64,000 bases of DNA from Oehlia diaphana. Lineage: Eukaryota; Glomeromycota; Glomeromycetes; Glomerales; Glomeraceae. This document shows positions 49,652 to 60,278 of the stretch, one piece after another. The notes under the pieces are model-generated. The model saw nothing but the letters and a program-made list of their open reading frames with translations. It made no database searches and had not been told where the DNA came from. The position numbers were made by a program, and so were the translations under genes. Every line of letters begins with the position of its first letter. The stretch's first letter is position 1. Location: positions 225,106 to 289,105 of the forward strand of contig QZLH01000165.1 of assembly GCA_003833135.1 (NCBI GenBank), read 5' to 3'.

Positions 49652-51910
49652 AATATTATAAAATTTTAATTTATTAAAAAGAGAATATCTATATTTGTCA
49701 ACTCTAAACAATAAATTAGTATAATAAACAAATAGAAGCAAAAAACTAAGTCTTTACGCCCTTTAAACTATAAATTCAAATTTAGCATGATTTACTATTG
49801 TATAATGTTACACCATATAAGTTGTAATCTTATTTATTATAAAACTCATTAAATTAGTATACATTTATGGTTAGAACTTAGAAGCGTATTCCTTAAATAC
49901 CAAATATAATTTTCTTGTACTTTTTGTACAAAAAAAAAAAAATGTTACTATGTCACAATTGTCACGGCGTTATACAATAAAAAAAAGTATTTTTTCTTCT
50001 ATGATTAATTTTTTTTTAAATAAAAAAAAATTCAAAGAAATTAATGGGCTAAAAATAATCAAATTATTATATCAAATAATAGCTTTGCAAATAAATAGAT
50101 AAATAAAAAGTAAATAAATTAATCAATGAATAATTGAAAACACAACAAACTTTTAATATATCTAAAATACTGCAGTCAGCTGGACAATAAATTTTATAGG
50201 AATTTTGTCTACGCATAATGAACGATCGATGTCAAAATTATTAAGAAGTGTAATAATAATGCGTTCATCTTATCAATAATGTTGAACTTTCACAAAAATG
50301 ATATTAGAAATACGCTGCATGAATAAGTAGTATTATTATAAATAAATAAACGCGAACGTAATATATCATTACGTAACAGCAAATCATCTTCTTAATAAAG
50401 TTAAATAAAAAAAGAAATCAAATAAATAAGTGAATAAAAGTAAATAAATTAATCAACGAATAATTGAAAAAACAACAAACTTTTAATGTTGAAGATTATA
50501 AATTTCTAGATTAGCATTGCGCCTAGTATCTTATTAAACTCTCACAAAAATGATATTAGTAATACGCTGCATGAATAAATTGAACAACAAAAGTGGAAAA
50601 AATACATTACAGTATTATAAAATTGGGTAAATAAATGAACGCGAGCGTAATATATCATTATGTAACGGCAATTCATCTTTATAGAAAGTTAGTTAATATA
50701 AGGATAATAAAAAAAAGTTACGTATATAATAAATTAATAGTATTCCATGAAAATTTAAAACTTTAAACTTATTTTTTAGCTTTTAATATATGACTTACGT
50801 CATTTACGTTAAAAGATTTTAAACCACGTAATGTTAAACACTTTTAAAAGTTATAACGACGATTATAAAAAAATTTTATAATAGATAAATATATATATTC
50901 CATATTTCTAAAATAGATACCTAACATCATGTGATAAGGATCGAATGATAAATATATGATAAATATATCTGTATCTTTCATTCCTTAAATTGTATGTTTG
51001 TCAACATTGTACTATATGAATTAAACACACGAATGAGGAGGAATTCGCGCAGTTATTGAATTGATAAAAGAATAAAAAATCCCAGCCATGTAACTGATGT
51101 AAGACAAACTATTATGAAAACAATAGTGAACCTTTAATTAACATAATAAAAAATTATAACAAATAATTGGTTTAATTACCTCAAGGTAAAATACAACGAA
51201 GATTAAATAATTCGTAGTATGGTTTCTTTAAAGTAAGGTCTACGAAAACTAATAATATTTTTTACTAAGAAATAAAGGTGCGTGATAATAAGACCGTTGA
51301 ACTAATTAACTAATTTTCGTTTAATGAATAGAAACTTATTAGCTAAAATCTTACTTTTATAAATGTATTTTAGGCGTATAACTATATTAATGACCTAAAG
51401 CTTTATTTAACGCATAATTTTTCAAATTTTCGATTGAAATACCTGATACGCAGCGTTCTACCAATACAAAAAGGGGTTGTAAATTGATACCAGTATATCC
51501 ACACACTCTAATGATTTTATTATATTCTTACGGCTCGTACAATAAAATATAATATTGGGCAAATCATGCATAATACATAAAATTTTATTGTTGCAAATGT
51601 TGCAAATAAAAATATGAATAAAAAACAAAAAATATTGCAGTTACGTACTGCAGACAAATAAAAAAAATTGTAAAGTAGTCAATTAAATGTTTGGGAAGAT
51701 AAGAATAAAGGAAGATTTTGAAAGTCTGAACAAAAGCTTAATAACTTGTAATAACACACCAACAAGCACATACAAAATTAAAATAAATAATATCGATAAT
51801 TTTTGGTGCCTTCTATCTATTCTTGAGTTTTTTCATCGCCGTAATAATTTTCTTTGTGATGAACTTCTGTTTCGTTTTACCGATGATCTTATTTTGACAA
51901 CATATTTCTT
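49652..51910. other. Gene-free spacer with a diverged tandem duplication
   Basis: No exon is recognised. The segment 50108-50390 is repeated, with indels, at 50439-50681 (listed separately). Confidence 0.45.
50108..50681. repeat. Diverged direct duplication, two units
   Basis: Three blocks recur in the same order: TAAATAAATTAATCAAYGAA (50110 and 50441), CACAAAAATGATATTAG (50290 and 50543) and ACGCGARCGTAATATATCAT (50349 and 50640). The spacing differs by indels, which implies an old tandem duplication of about 300 bp. Confidence 0.6.
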
Positions 51911-52156
51911 TCATTTCTTAAATAAAGCTTTTGCTTTCTGATGTAAGATTCTGAGTTTCGGTTTATTTCCTTTGCGTTTAATTTTCTGTTTTATAGTTCT
52001 ATAAAATTTCCTCAAGTTATAATTTCTTTGTTGTTTGTCTCCTTGATTTTCTATTTGGTTCAATACTTCTTCGAATTCTTCTGTTGCATTGCTTATAACG
52101 CTTCCTATTGTTGCTATTGTTTCATTAGAGAGATTATTTAGTCGATACATATTCAT
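51911..52156 (-). CDS. Hypothetical basic protein, 81 aa
   Basis: An open frame starts with NMYRLNNLSNETIATIGSV, continues through an acidic helix (ATEEFEEVLNQIENQGDK) and ends in a Lys/Arg-rich stretch (RTIKQKIKRKGNKPKLRILH). The amphipathic, charged pattern suggests real coding and helix formation, perhaps a coiled coil. Beyond the stop another frame encodes more basic residues and then a hydrophobic run (LFILILYVLVGVLLQVI), so the gene may be longer and spliced or frame-shifted. I do not recognise it. Confidence 0.35.
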   Translation of the reverse strand: MNMYRLNNLSNETIATIGSVISNATEEFEEVLNQIENQGDKQQRNYNLRKFYRTIKQKIKRKGNKPKLRILHQKAKALFKK

Positions 52157-55100
52157 ATTCGTCTGTTCTTTTTTTGTAGTTTGTCATTTTTGCTATTGTT
52201 TATATAGGCGAAAAATGTACTTTATAACAAATGATAATGCAATGGAAGTTACATGAACTTTGTCAGCGGATTGCTAATATAACCTTTTTGGGTTTCGTAT
52301 TCATTATCTTAGATAATATAGAAAAATTACCCCTGATATACGACAGGTAAATTTAACTAATGTTAAACTAAAGATATACTGTACGACAAATTACTCATAT
52401 TAATAGTTGCACCATTTTTTTTGTTTCATGATTTACACAGTCTCTAAAGCGGATTGTATTCATATAGTACAGTAAACTTACCCGATCCTATGCCGATCAT
52501 AATACAGTCACGGATTCTCCAGTCACATTAAATCATTTACATGTTTCTTACACATTATGTAATCGTTCTTATACTAATGTAAACGATTATTCTTTTTTTT
52601 ATTAAATATATTCTGAAGAAAAGATTAAATTTAATAAGGTTAATGGATTATTTCATAACTTACTAAATTTAAAAAAGAATATAAAGATTTACTAAATAGA
52701 CTAAATATTTCTTTATTATTTTAATTTATTTTTCAAATCTGGATTAAAAATGAATATTTTCTTATTTTCTACAATAAAATTAGTATTAAAATTTATGCCC
52801 ATCTTTTCTTTACCTTTCTTCACACCTTTCTCCTCTTGCCCTATCCCCCTGTCGTGATTGATGTTTCTGCACTTCAGCGTTTGGTGATCAGTCTTTTAAA
52901 GACTTGGTTAGGACAGCAATGATCTCTTATTAAAAATTTGTTATTTATTATTGTTTTCTTAAAAAAAATGTCATGATAGTTACATCTCGCAAAGTCTGTT
53001 CAATCTGGAATTAATATACATTTGTTTTACATGGATGAGTCATGGAGTATTTATCACTACATATCCTTTCAATCATTTTTATAAGTATTCTGGATTTTGT
53101 ATAAGAGTTCATTGGGTCCCGCTTGAATGGAAAACACTGTCAGATGTTACAATATTTGTAGATTTTATATCACATGCCAATTACAGTTTTTTTCATCATA
53201 AAAAATTCAGTCACGTAATTACTGTATGTCACGCCTTCACTTTATTGTTTAATAAAGTATATTAAGTATTCCGGGAACAGAATTTTTTTTTTTAATAGTT
53301 TCCCGGGCGGTAATAATAGAAATTATATAAAAATTTTGGTTGGTAAAAAACTTATTTCACTTCTTATCTGTCACACTAATAATTGCATCCCTTTTTTGTG
53401 TGCCAAAAAAATCACGTGTTTTTCTGACGGGCCGTAAGCGAAATTTGCCAAGAAAATTTTTTATTAATATATGCGAAAAAATTAATACGAGATCAGGATG
53501 TAGCCCGGGGTACATGAAATTTCTATACTGGTGTCCTATATAATTATTTTTTCTTGATTATCTCTTCTAAACGGTGCATCTTATTTGCGGGTTCTTCACT
53601 AGCCGATACCCTATCTTTTAACAAACCCACTATAACCTCTTCACATTCTTGTATTCCGTAGCTAAGAAATTGTGAACCGAGTTAGTAAAATAGTGATGCA
53701 AAGCAAAAAAAAAAAAAGATTTGCTAGAAACATTTTCTCACCTGTTGAAAAATGCGCAGCAGGATATCGGAAACATGTGTTCGTTAAACGATCACTACTA
53801 AAATAATGTGTTATGTTATTTTAACGAGTACGCCCTTATTTCGATCATAGAACCCAGGAAAAAATGGTTCATAGCCTTCTCAAAAAATATTAACCCTGTA
53901 CAACTCCCTGTACAACGTGCTGGATTTATAAATCATGTGTACCATGTGAATTTGGTCATATGATCAACATCGGAATTAAAAAACGCGTTAACGTGTAAAA
54001 ATAAAAAACGCATTCTCTCTTCTTACTATTTTTACTTTACTACCTAATGAGTATAGTACATTCATCGAATTATTCCTAGAAATTACAATTTGGAGCTTAC
54101 TTAGTTATTTAAAGTACAGAGAACACACGGAGGATTTTACAAGAGATAAATCATTAGAGCTGATTATCTGGCATTATATTCTGACCTTCTGTATAACTGC
54201 ACAGGAAGGTTAACATGCATTCGTTCCAAGGTATGCTCACCGAAGAACAGTTAAAATGACTATTTCGTTTCCGCTGATTCATGGAACGTTTACGTCGAAT
54301 AATATTAAAGATGTCTGGTAGGTTATTTGCGTTAGTTTGCATTTAGTAAAATACTGAATGTGAAACTGACATTCTTCTGCATGTAAGAGGGGAGGTACAA
54401 GCTCTTTCAACTAGTGACGCGCGTAATGAAAATGTTTGATTCATTCAAAAAAGCCCAGGAAAGTTGACATGAAAGCAACCTTAACCAAAACATTAAACAA
54501 ATTCGAAGTTATTTATGGTGAGGTTGCAGGGAGATTGGGTTATTTGGAATTCCTTCTGCGTGTCGTAAGAAGCGATTTTTGGATAAAGTTAAATTGATAA
54601 TTATGAGTGATGGGATAAATCGGCTATTAAAAGAGTGTAAGCACGTTACAGATGAAAGCCGAAGGAACATAATAATCTATGGCTGGTTACAAGTGAGTAA
54701 GTTCAATATGAGAAAGTTTCAGAAAATTCCTTGCTAATGGATTTTATTTTAGGATTAGAATTAAATTTTTACGAAGGGAACGGTATCTGCAGATTCGGGT
54801 TGGTAGACCTTCTATTTTTTTTTTCTACGGTGATTTATAATAACTTATGGATCAAATGTATAGAGTAAGTATCTTGAAACTAAAAAGGTGGTGAAAAGTC
54901 TTCTTTCGGAAAATATCAGGGGAAAACGACGTCGAATTACAACTGAAACTGAACCGGAACTGAACACAAATCGAACTCCAAAAAAACAAATTTTTATTAA
55001 ATGGAATGTGGCATTAAGGATCTTAGCTTAAATAATTTCATTTATATTGTTTTAAAAAATTCTTTGTCTGAATAAAGTCTTTTGCAATTTTATTTCAATG

Positions 55101-55510
55101 TGTATTTCAATCCATATCTGGAACTTTTTTGGGATGATATTTTTATTCGTAGAAAATCGAATGGGTAGCAAATAACATCACACATTACTTGTTCGTATGC
55201 GGTTAAAGAAAGATATAGCCCGTGTAAACTAATGATTTTAAAATAAAATTTATTACATCACAGAATACAGAAACACATGACAGAAACAAAATGTTTGTTT
55301 GAGTCAATTTCACACTAGTATACAGCTTTATCTGCTTTTTCATGTATTTCATTCTTGAATCAAACTTCTGATATAGTCGTTATCTTGTACTTAGTGCTAT
55401 CGTATCCATCATAGAACAGATAGACAACTCGAAGGAATTGTGATTCTTCAGTAGGCGATTTTACTGCATCGCTGAAGCATATTAACAATTCTTATTTTCT
55501 CTCCCTATCA
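52157..55510. other. Unassigned region of mixed composition
   Basis: No gene can be supported. From about 52.8 kb, and more clearly from 54.3 kb, the sequence is less AT-rich than the rest and holds protein-like snippets, for example plus-strand RGKRRRITTETEPELNTNRT near 54925-54985, without a complete frame. This probably is decayed coding sequence. Confidence 0.35.
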
Positions 55511-55513
55511 TTA

Positions 55514-55785
55514 GGCTGTTCCAAATTAATTGTTTGTTTAACGTCCAGGCCTTTTGAAAAAATTAAGGGGGGAGGGGGGCTTAAGTTAAACAAACCAAAT
55601 AAATAAACATAGGAAAATTTGAAGATTTCAGGCAAAATTTAAAGGCACTATATGTTTATTAGCTTTTAAATTTTTTCAAAAATAGAGGGGGTATTTGTTA
55701 ATATGTGTTTATTAAATCTCAAATTTTTTAAAAAATAGAGGGGGGGGGGGGAGGACGTTAAACAAATAATCAAGTTGGAACGGCC
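55514..55785. mobile_element. 272-bp Harbinger-type MITE with G-runs
   Basis: The left end GGCTGTTCCAAATTAATTG and the reverse complement of the right end GGCCGTTCCAACTTGATTA begin a ~32-bp inverted repeat that ends in TTTGTTTAACGTCC on both sides. TTA flanks both ends (55511-55513, 55786-55788), the 3-bp duplication expected for PIF/Harbinger elements. The interior has no frame and carries long G-runs (11 to 12 G near 55740-55751), exceptional in this A/T-rich window. Confidence 0.8.
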
Positions 55786-55885
55786 TTACTATCTTTTGTA
55801 ATTCCGTTGAACATTCTGTAACTATCAGGATTATAGCGAATAAAGAGAGTAGGGATGCCAAGTACTTGCGCAATATCCCACAAAA

Positions 55886-55984
55886 ATAAGTATACAAGTA
55901 AAATTAGGCCCGTATGCCGTAAATAGCTTCTCTGAAGTATATAAGTGTGGAAGTAAATTCAGGCGCGTACGTCGTATATACCTC
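55886..55984. repeat. Short tandem pair with GGCSCGTAYG core
   Basis: Two related units, AAGTATACAAGTAAAATTAG.. (from 55888) and AAGTATATAAGTGTGGAAGT.. (from 55936), each followed by GGCCCGTATGCCGTA or GGCGCGTACGTCGTA. They are two copies of about 45-50 bp and may be part of a decayed gene. Confidence 0.45.
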
Positions 55985-56109
55985 GGATAAGCTTGCCTCT
56001 CCAATTTTTGTAGCATTGTTAAGAGCAAGTTTACTTAGAATGATAAAAACGGTTTGTGCAGCAACATGACGTTATGATGAACGATTTCTTTATTAATTTT
56101 GTTATGAAA

Positions 56110-56827
56110 TTCATCCGTCACATTCTTTTACCTCACAGTAATATTCCCCTTTCTTGTGTTGATACTCATCTACTTCCAGTACAAATTTATGTGTGTCTGC
56201 ATCAATGAAAAAGTCTAGACGCTTTTTTGCACACAATCTTCTACAATGGAATCGTATGCTTCGTATAGAATATTGTTCACTTTGTGTCTAGCGCAGTATT
56301 GGCCTTGTGTTTTCCCGGGACATTAAAATAATGACGAGTATAACAAAATCTGAGTGTGCGCGCTTTCTGCTTGCAATATCAATCATGCCATCCTGCTTAT
56401 GCTGACCACGGAAAGTTTGTGATGGCCCTCTACAGCAAAGAGCGCCTTTTTTTGACAACCGGATATTTACAAATCTTAGTTTGGATATCAATCATTTCTG
56501 CTTTTTTGTGTTTAGCGCGTTTAGCGCAGAATTTGCCCTTATCTGAGCCAACAAGATTAAAAACGCGCGTGTAGTACATCTAGGTTCTAAGCATTTTCTG
56601 ACCCTTAAGTGAATCATTCCATCTTTCATATGGGTGACGCATGAAGTTTCTTTTGAGCTAGTGAAACCGAAATGAGGAAACTTATAACAGCCATCTTCTT
56701 GACACTGTGTCTTCACGTTAACATAACCAACTGGCTTTTGCGTAGCACAATAACGTGGAGTTTTTGAATCTTTTGGGCCAAACGAAGCTCTTTTTTGACA
56801 ATAAAATTGTTGACAGAGTTGTGACAT
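56110..56827 (-). pseudogene. Broken EsV-1-7 repeat protein with nuclease-like end
   Basis: The first 111 codons (56492-56827) are open and show cysteine repeats of the EsV-1-7 type (C-x4-C-x~16-C-x2-H): CQEDGCYKFPHFGF..CVTH, then MKDGMIHL and CLEPRC. The frame then breaks. The next repeat continues in another frame with DKGKFCAKRAKHKKAEMIDI, where a 9-bp tandem duplication seems to have been inserted. A further repeat survives as GQHKQDGMIDIAS with a Cys changed to Arg. Finally RLDFFIDADTHKFVLEVDE, in yet another frame, looks like a PD-(D/E)xK-type core. EsV-1-7 motifs are best known from brown algae, oomycetes and large DNA viruses. A fused nuclease-like end is also seen in viral members (from memory). 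At least three frame changes and two stops make it a pseudogene. Confidence 0.65.
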
Positions 56828-56869
56828 TTTTATGTTAAACTAGAGGTGTCTAATTACAGAATATACTGT

Positions 56870-57701
56870 AAAATTAAATCACGGCCGGAACTTTCAGCAC
56901 CTGTTACCGTCATTTGAGGTAAGATAAGCAAATCTTTAAGAAGACTGACAGCTGTGTGAAGAATTGTTGAAATATATTCACAGCGCATAACCTCATTGCT
57001 GTCAACACTGGACCCATATTTTTTATTCTGCGAAGAATGTCGTCAATACAGAGCTTAAACTCCGGAGAATTTCCTTTATAGGGTGGGTCTATAAATGGAA
57101 TTTGTAAGTCCGAAATTTGTTAACGAAAAAGTTGGCATGCATATAACTTACCTGGAGCGAACTGAGGTATGCTTGTTATACTATCACTATTAATGTCATA
57201 TTTCGCCAATATCTCGCTCAAACTGCGGTACGACGAGAACGCACGCTTCGGCTCTTCTTTTAGGGTCTTAGTCTCTTTTGCAAGTTTCATAGCCGGTCTC
57301 AATTCCAACCCAACTTGCATAAATCATCCTTACGAATAGTTTGACCCTGTAATTTGTATCGTGACTTTGTTCACATGGAAATTAAAAATAAAAATAAAAA
57401 TAAATAAAAAATATTGCCGAAACAGCTAATACATAAAAATTGCGAATATATCGCTATTACATAGTGCGAATAAAAAATTTCTAACTACTCGTTAGGGAAG
57501 AATTCGGATGTGGATACGGTCTTCGTCATTAGGTGTCCCCGTTGAAATAAGAAAAAATCCTATTTTCTGTTCGCATAGGCTCTCCTCAGGATAAATTTGA
57601 CGGAGGAAGTCATTACGATTGATTTGCCCTAACTTCCTTCTTACTTCTTCTTCAAGATCAGAGACATGTTTATCATCTTTTTTTTTGAAAATATCTTGCA
57701 T
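56870..57701 (-). pseudogene. Broken copy of a Rhizophagus repeat-family (nuclease-like) protein
   Basis: Three pieces lie in order. The N-terminal one (57492-57701) contains VSDLEEEVRRKLGQINRNDF and IGFFLISTGTPNDEDRIHIR. A middle piece (57120-57320) contains YRSLSEILAKYDINSDSITS ahead of a good donor. A distal piece (about 56870-57120) contains LQIPFIDPPYKGNSPEFK and, after a frame change, MRCEYISTILHTAVSLLKDL. This order is what I recall for a large, lineage-specific Rhizophagus family whose C-terminal part resembles a nuclease or Crinkler-type domain. That C-terminal part is absent here. A one-base insertion after the first piece and another frameshift near 56980 show decay. It sits immediately upstream of, and in the same direction as, the EsV-1-7 remnant. 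Confidence 0.55.
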
Positions 57702-58531
57702 ATCTTACATGTGATAATTTTGTAATTTATGCAAGCCATAACTATTATCGACCCTTTTTTAGAGTCTACATCCAAAATTACTGACGCAAATGACGCAAAG
57801 GATTAAGAGTGTGATCTTAGAAATCTCAATCACGAAAATTACGTTTTTATTTCCCGCATTACGATAACGGAAGTTAAGACTTATAATTCATTATCTACAC
57901 TGGAAGACATCTTGATTTCCTAAATACAAGGCCACAGTGAGAAACTTTCACTCTCATGCAAGCGTAACCTCTGGTATATACACACCTTATTTTACGTTAT
58001 TTTTTGGGAATATTTTTGCGGGAAGGTTGGCTGAACTTCCACGAGTTCTTTCATGCTTTATATCTTGCTGGGGAAAAGTTAAGGAGATAAGAAGAGTGAT
58101 TAGCATTGTCGTATGATGCCAAGAGCTCCATGAAAGCACATGTAAATGGAATCCTCATACCTTTTCACATGGAAATCTACCCGCAAGACTCAAAGTTGGC
58201 TAATTCGTGTAGATCTCGAAATTGCGAGTCCCTCAGCTCTTCATAACATATGCTTTTGTCGTCAATATTTACTTTTACGGTTGCGTGTAGACCTACCTTT
58301 ACATTTTTTCTCATGTTTGTTTGGGGAAAAAAATAGAGTTAGTTAGCATAACTGATACTGTATATATTTTTTCGAAAATTATGATGTCGCACAGATCCTG
58401 TCCGGTGATCAATCTATTTTGTCGCACAGGAGTACATGCATGTCAGCAAAAAATCTTCCGAGCTGATGATCACAGCTCCGGACTAGCATATCAATTTGAA
58501 ATCTAAGTATAGAACTTACATCTTTTAAAAT
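57702..58531. other. Spacer upstream of the orphan gene
   Basis: Relatively GC-richer sequence. Open stretches at 58146-58346 and 58321-58506 overlap in different frames and show no recognisable motif; they could be decayed exons. Confidence 0.35.
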
Positions 58532-59029
58532 ATGAATCGATTAGAAAGACGTATTCTTCTCATTTATCCAAGCGACTTGGATGGATTTGCAGGAGAAATG
58601 TATATTTATGAAGATCCTCTCAAAATATTAGCTGATGGCGCATACCATAAAAACTATGAGAAAAATATATTAGGCTCCGGAGTAATAATTTCTCAATTCA
58701 TTCAGAATCGGTATTTACTGATAACGGAGGCTGGGGATCCATTTGGATTAATTATGATTGTAGACATTGTGAATAAAGATGTTTTAGAATTATCGAAAGT
58801 TACAATTGTCTCGATTTTATTAGAAGGAAAATTTTCTGAACCAAGCATTAGATTACTGTATCCTGACGTTGATCTGGTTCTTCGAACCCCTCCATTTCAA
58901 ACCACCAACCCGCTTAACCTTTCTCGGCCGTACCTTCCTTCGTTGCTTATGAGGGATAGCCTTTTTTCTCTTACCACAATTGTCTCAACTGAATCAGAAT
59001 CTTCGGATGAGTCTGTCTCAAATGAATAG
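58532..59029 (+). CDS. Orphan intact ORF, 165 aa
   Basis: A single uninterrupted frame begins MNRLERRILLIYPSDLDGF and ends in an acidic/Ser-rich tail (STESESSDESVSNE). The middle alternates hydrophobic strands and loops (GSGVIISQFIQNRYLLITEA, IMIVDIVNKDVLELSKVTIV), which suggests a small folded alpha/beta domain. There is no signal peptide or membrane segment. I do not recognise the family. It is the only long intact frame inside the compositionally distinct segment. A shorter frame on the opposite strand (58897-59103) is a mirror of the tail. Confidence 0.5.
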   Translation: MNRLERRILLIYPSDLDGFAGEMYIYEDPLKILADGAYHKNYEKNILGSGVIISQFIQNRYLLITEAGDPFGLIMIVDIVNKDVLELSKVTIVSILLEGKFSEPSIRLLYPDVDLVLRTPPFQTTNPLNLSRPYLPSLLMRDSLFSLTTIVSTESESSDESVSNE

Positions 59030-60278
59030 GAGGAATCTTTATTCCCCTTCTGGTCTTTTTCACTAATTAATGAGGGAACTATTTCATATATTAAGTCAAC
59101 CACAGTTTCTCTATCTACACATTCGTCCAGATCTTCTAATTCAGTCTATCAGAAAACTAATTATCTAATAATCCTGAATATTTTCAAGTATAAAGAACGA
59201 AATCTTATTATAAAAGTGTATATATACTGTATATATATAACATAAGCAAAATCGGTCATCTTCGAAAATTTAATATTTGCAACGATGATAGTATTATCGA
59301 CAACGCAGATAAATTCTTAAATAAATCATTCTGTTCAGGCTTAAGCCAACATTATCCGATACAGAGGCTTGCGCCGAACTGAATTGAGTGATTGACATAA
59401 ACTTAATATTTACATATATATATTTTAATCCTGGCTTCTAATCTGTCATCAAGTACAGTATGTTACGAAATATTTATTATCTAAATAATATGTATAAAAT
59501 AACGATAAATAATAAAACCCACTCGACCATATTTCAGCAATGAAATTGACTTTTACTTTTCCTTTTTAATAAAAGTTATTTACAATGCATGCAAGATATA
59601 AACAATAAAAAAAGTTATTATTGTTGTTTGTTTCTTTATTCAATGTTATAAAGAATTTTGCGTAAACAAACAAAAGAAAAAGTTTACCAATCATAATCAA
59701 CATAATTAATTCACAAAGATGTAGTACGACAAATAGATAACACGTAAATTACTTGAAGTTTATTATTGAATGAAATTTGTTCAAAATTAGATCTCCATTT
59801 TAAATATTTAAAGAAATAAATTAAATGTATTTACAAGAATACAAGGAGTAGTAAATAAATTGCTAAAGTAAGAAATTGGTCAAAGGCTGATCCTTGATCG
59901 TGAGAATTTACTGCGGAGTAGAATATAAATTGATTAAAACCCCGTATTTTATACGGATGCACCTCTAATAATAATCTAGACCTCAATTGAACTATCACGG
60001 GACAGATACTTAAATATTATTTGTATATAGGGGTCTAGGATAATAATCTTGAACCCAGAGTAATTCATCCAAACTATTATCCGAAGCCACGTGATTTATA
60101 AAAATTTTCAAAGTTAGGGCCGGCACACCAAAGGAATTTTTTTTTTAATTATCCGTTTTACCCGGATTAACACAAAATCGGATATTCTGCTGAACGGACT
60201 CTGAAACTTCGAGCATTTTTTTTACCGTATATCAATTTAATATTATTAATTGAATTTGTAATTGAAAAATTTTTCATT
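59030..60278. other. Spacer between the orphan ORF and kinase copy D
   Basis: No gene is visible. A weak inverted repeat (AATAATCTAGACCTC near 59971 and GGGGTCTAGGATAATAATC near 60029) may be a small foldback element. Confidence 0.4.

Noticed and set aside
50108..50681. CRISPR-like or satellite array
   Set aside because: Only two diverged units with variable spacing; not an array.
53035..53543. Two plus-strand ORFs of 67-76 codons
   Set aside because: No motif, no consistent splice partner; likely chance in a region of mixed composition.
54154..54342. Minus-strand 62-codon ORF
   Set aside because: No recognisable domain; surrounded by stops in all frames.
58146..58506. Overlapping short ORFs upstream of the orphan gene
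   Set aside because: Different frames, no similarity, no clear junction to the 165-codon ORF.
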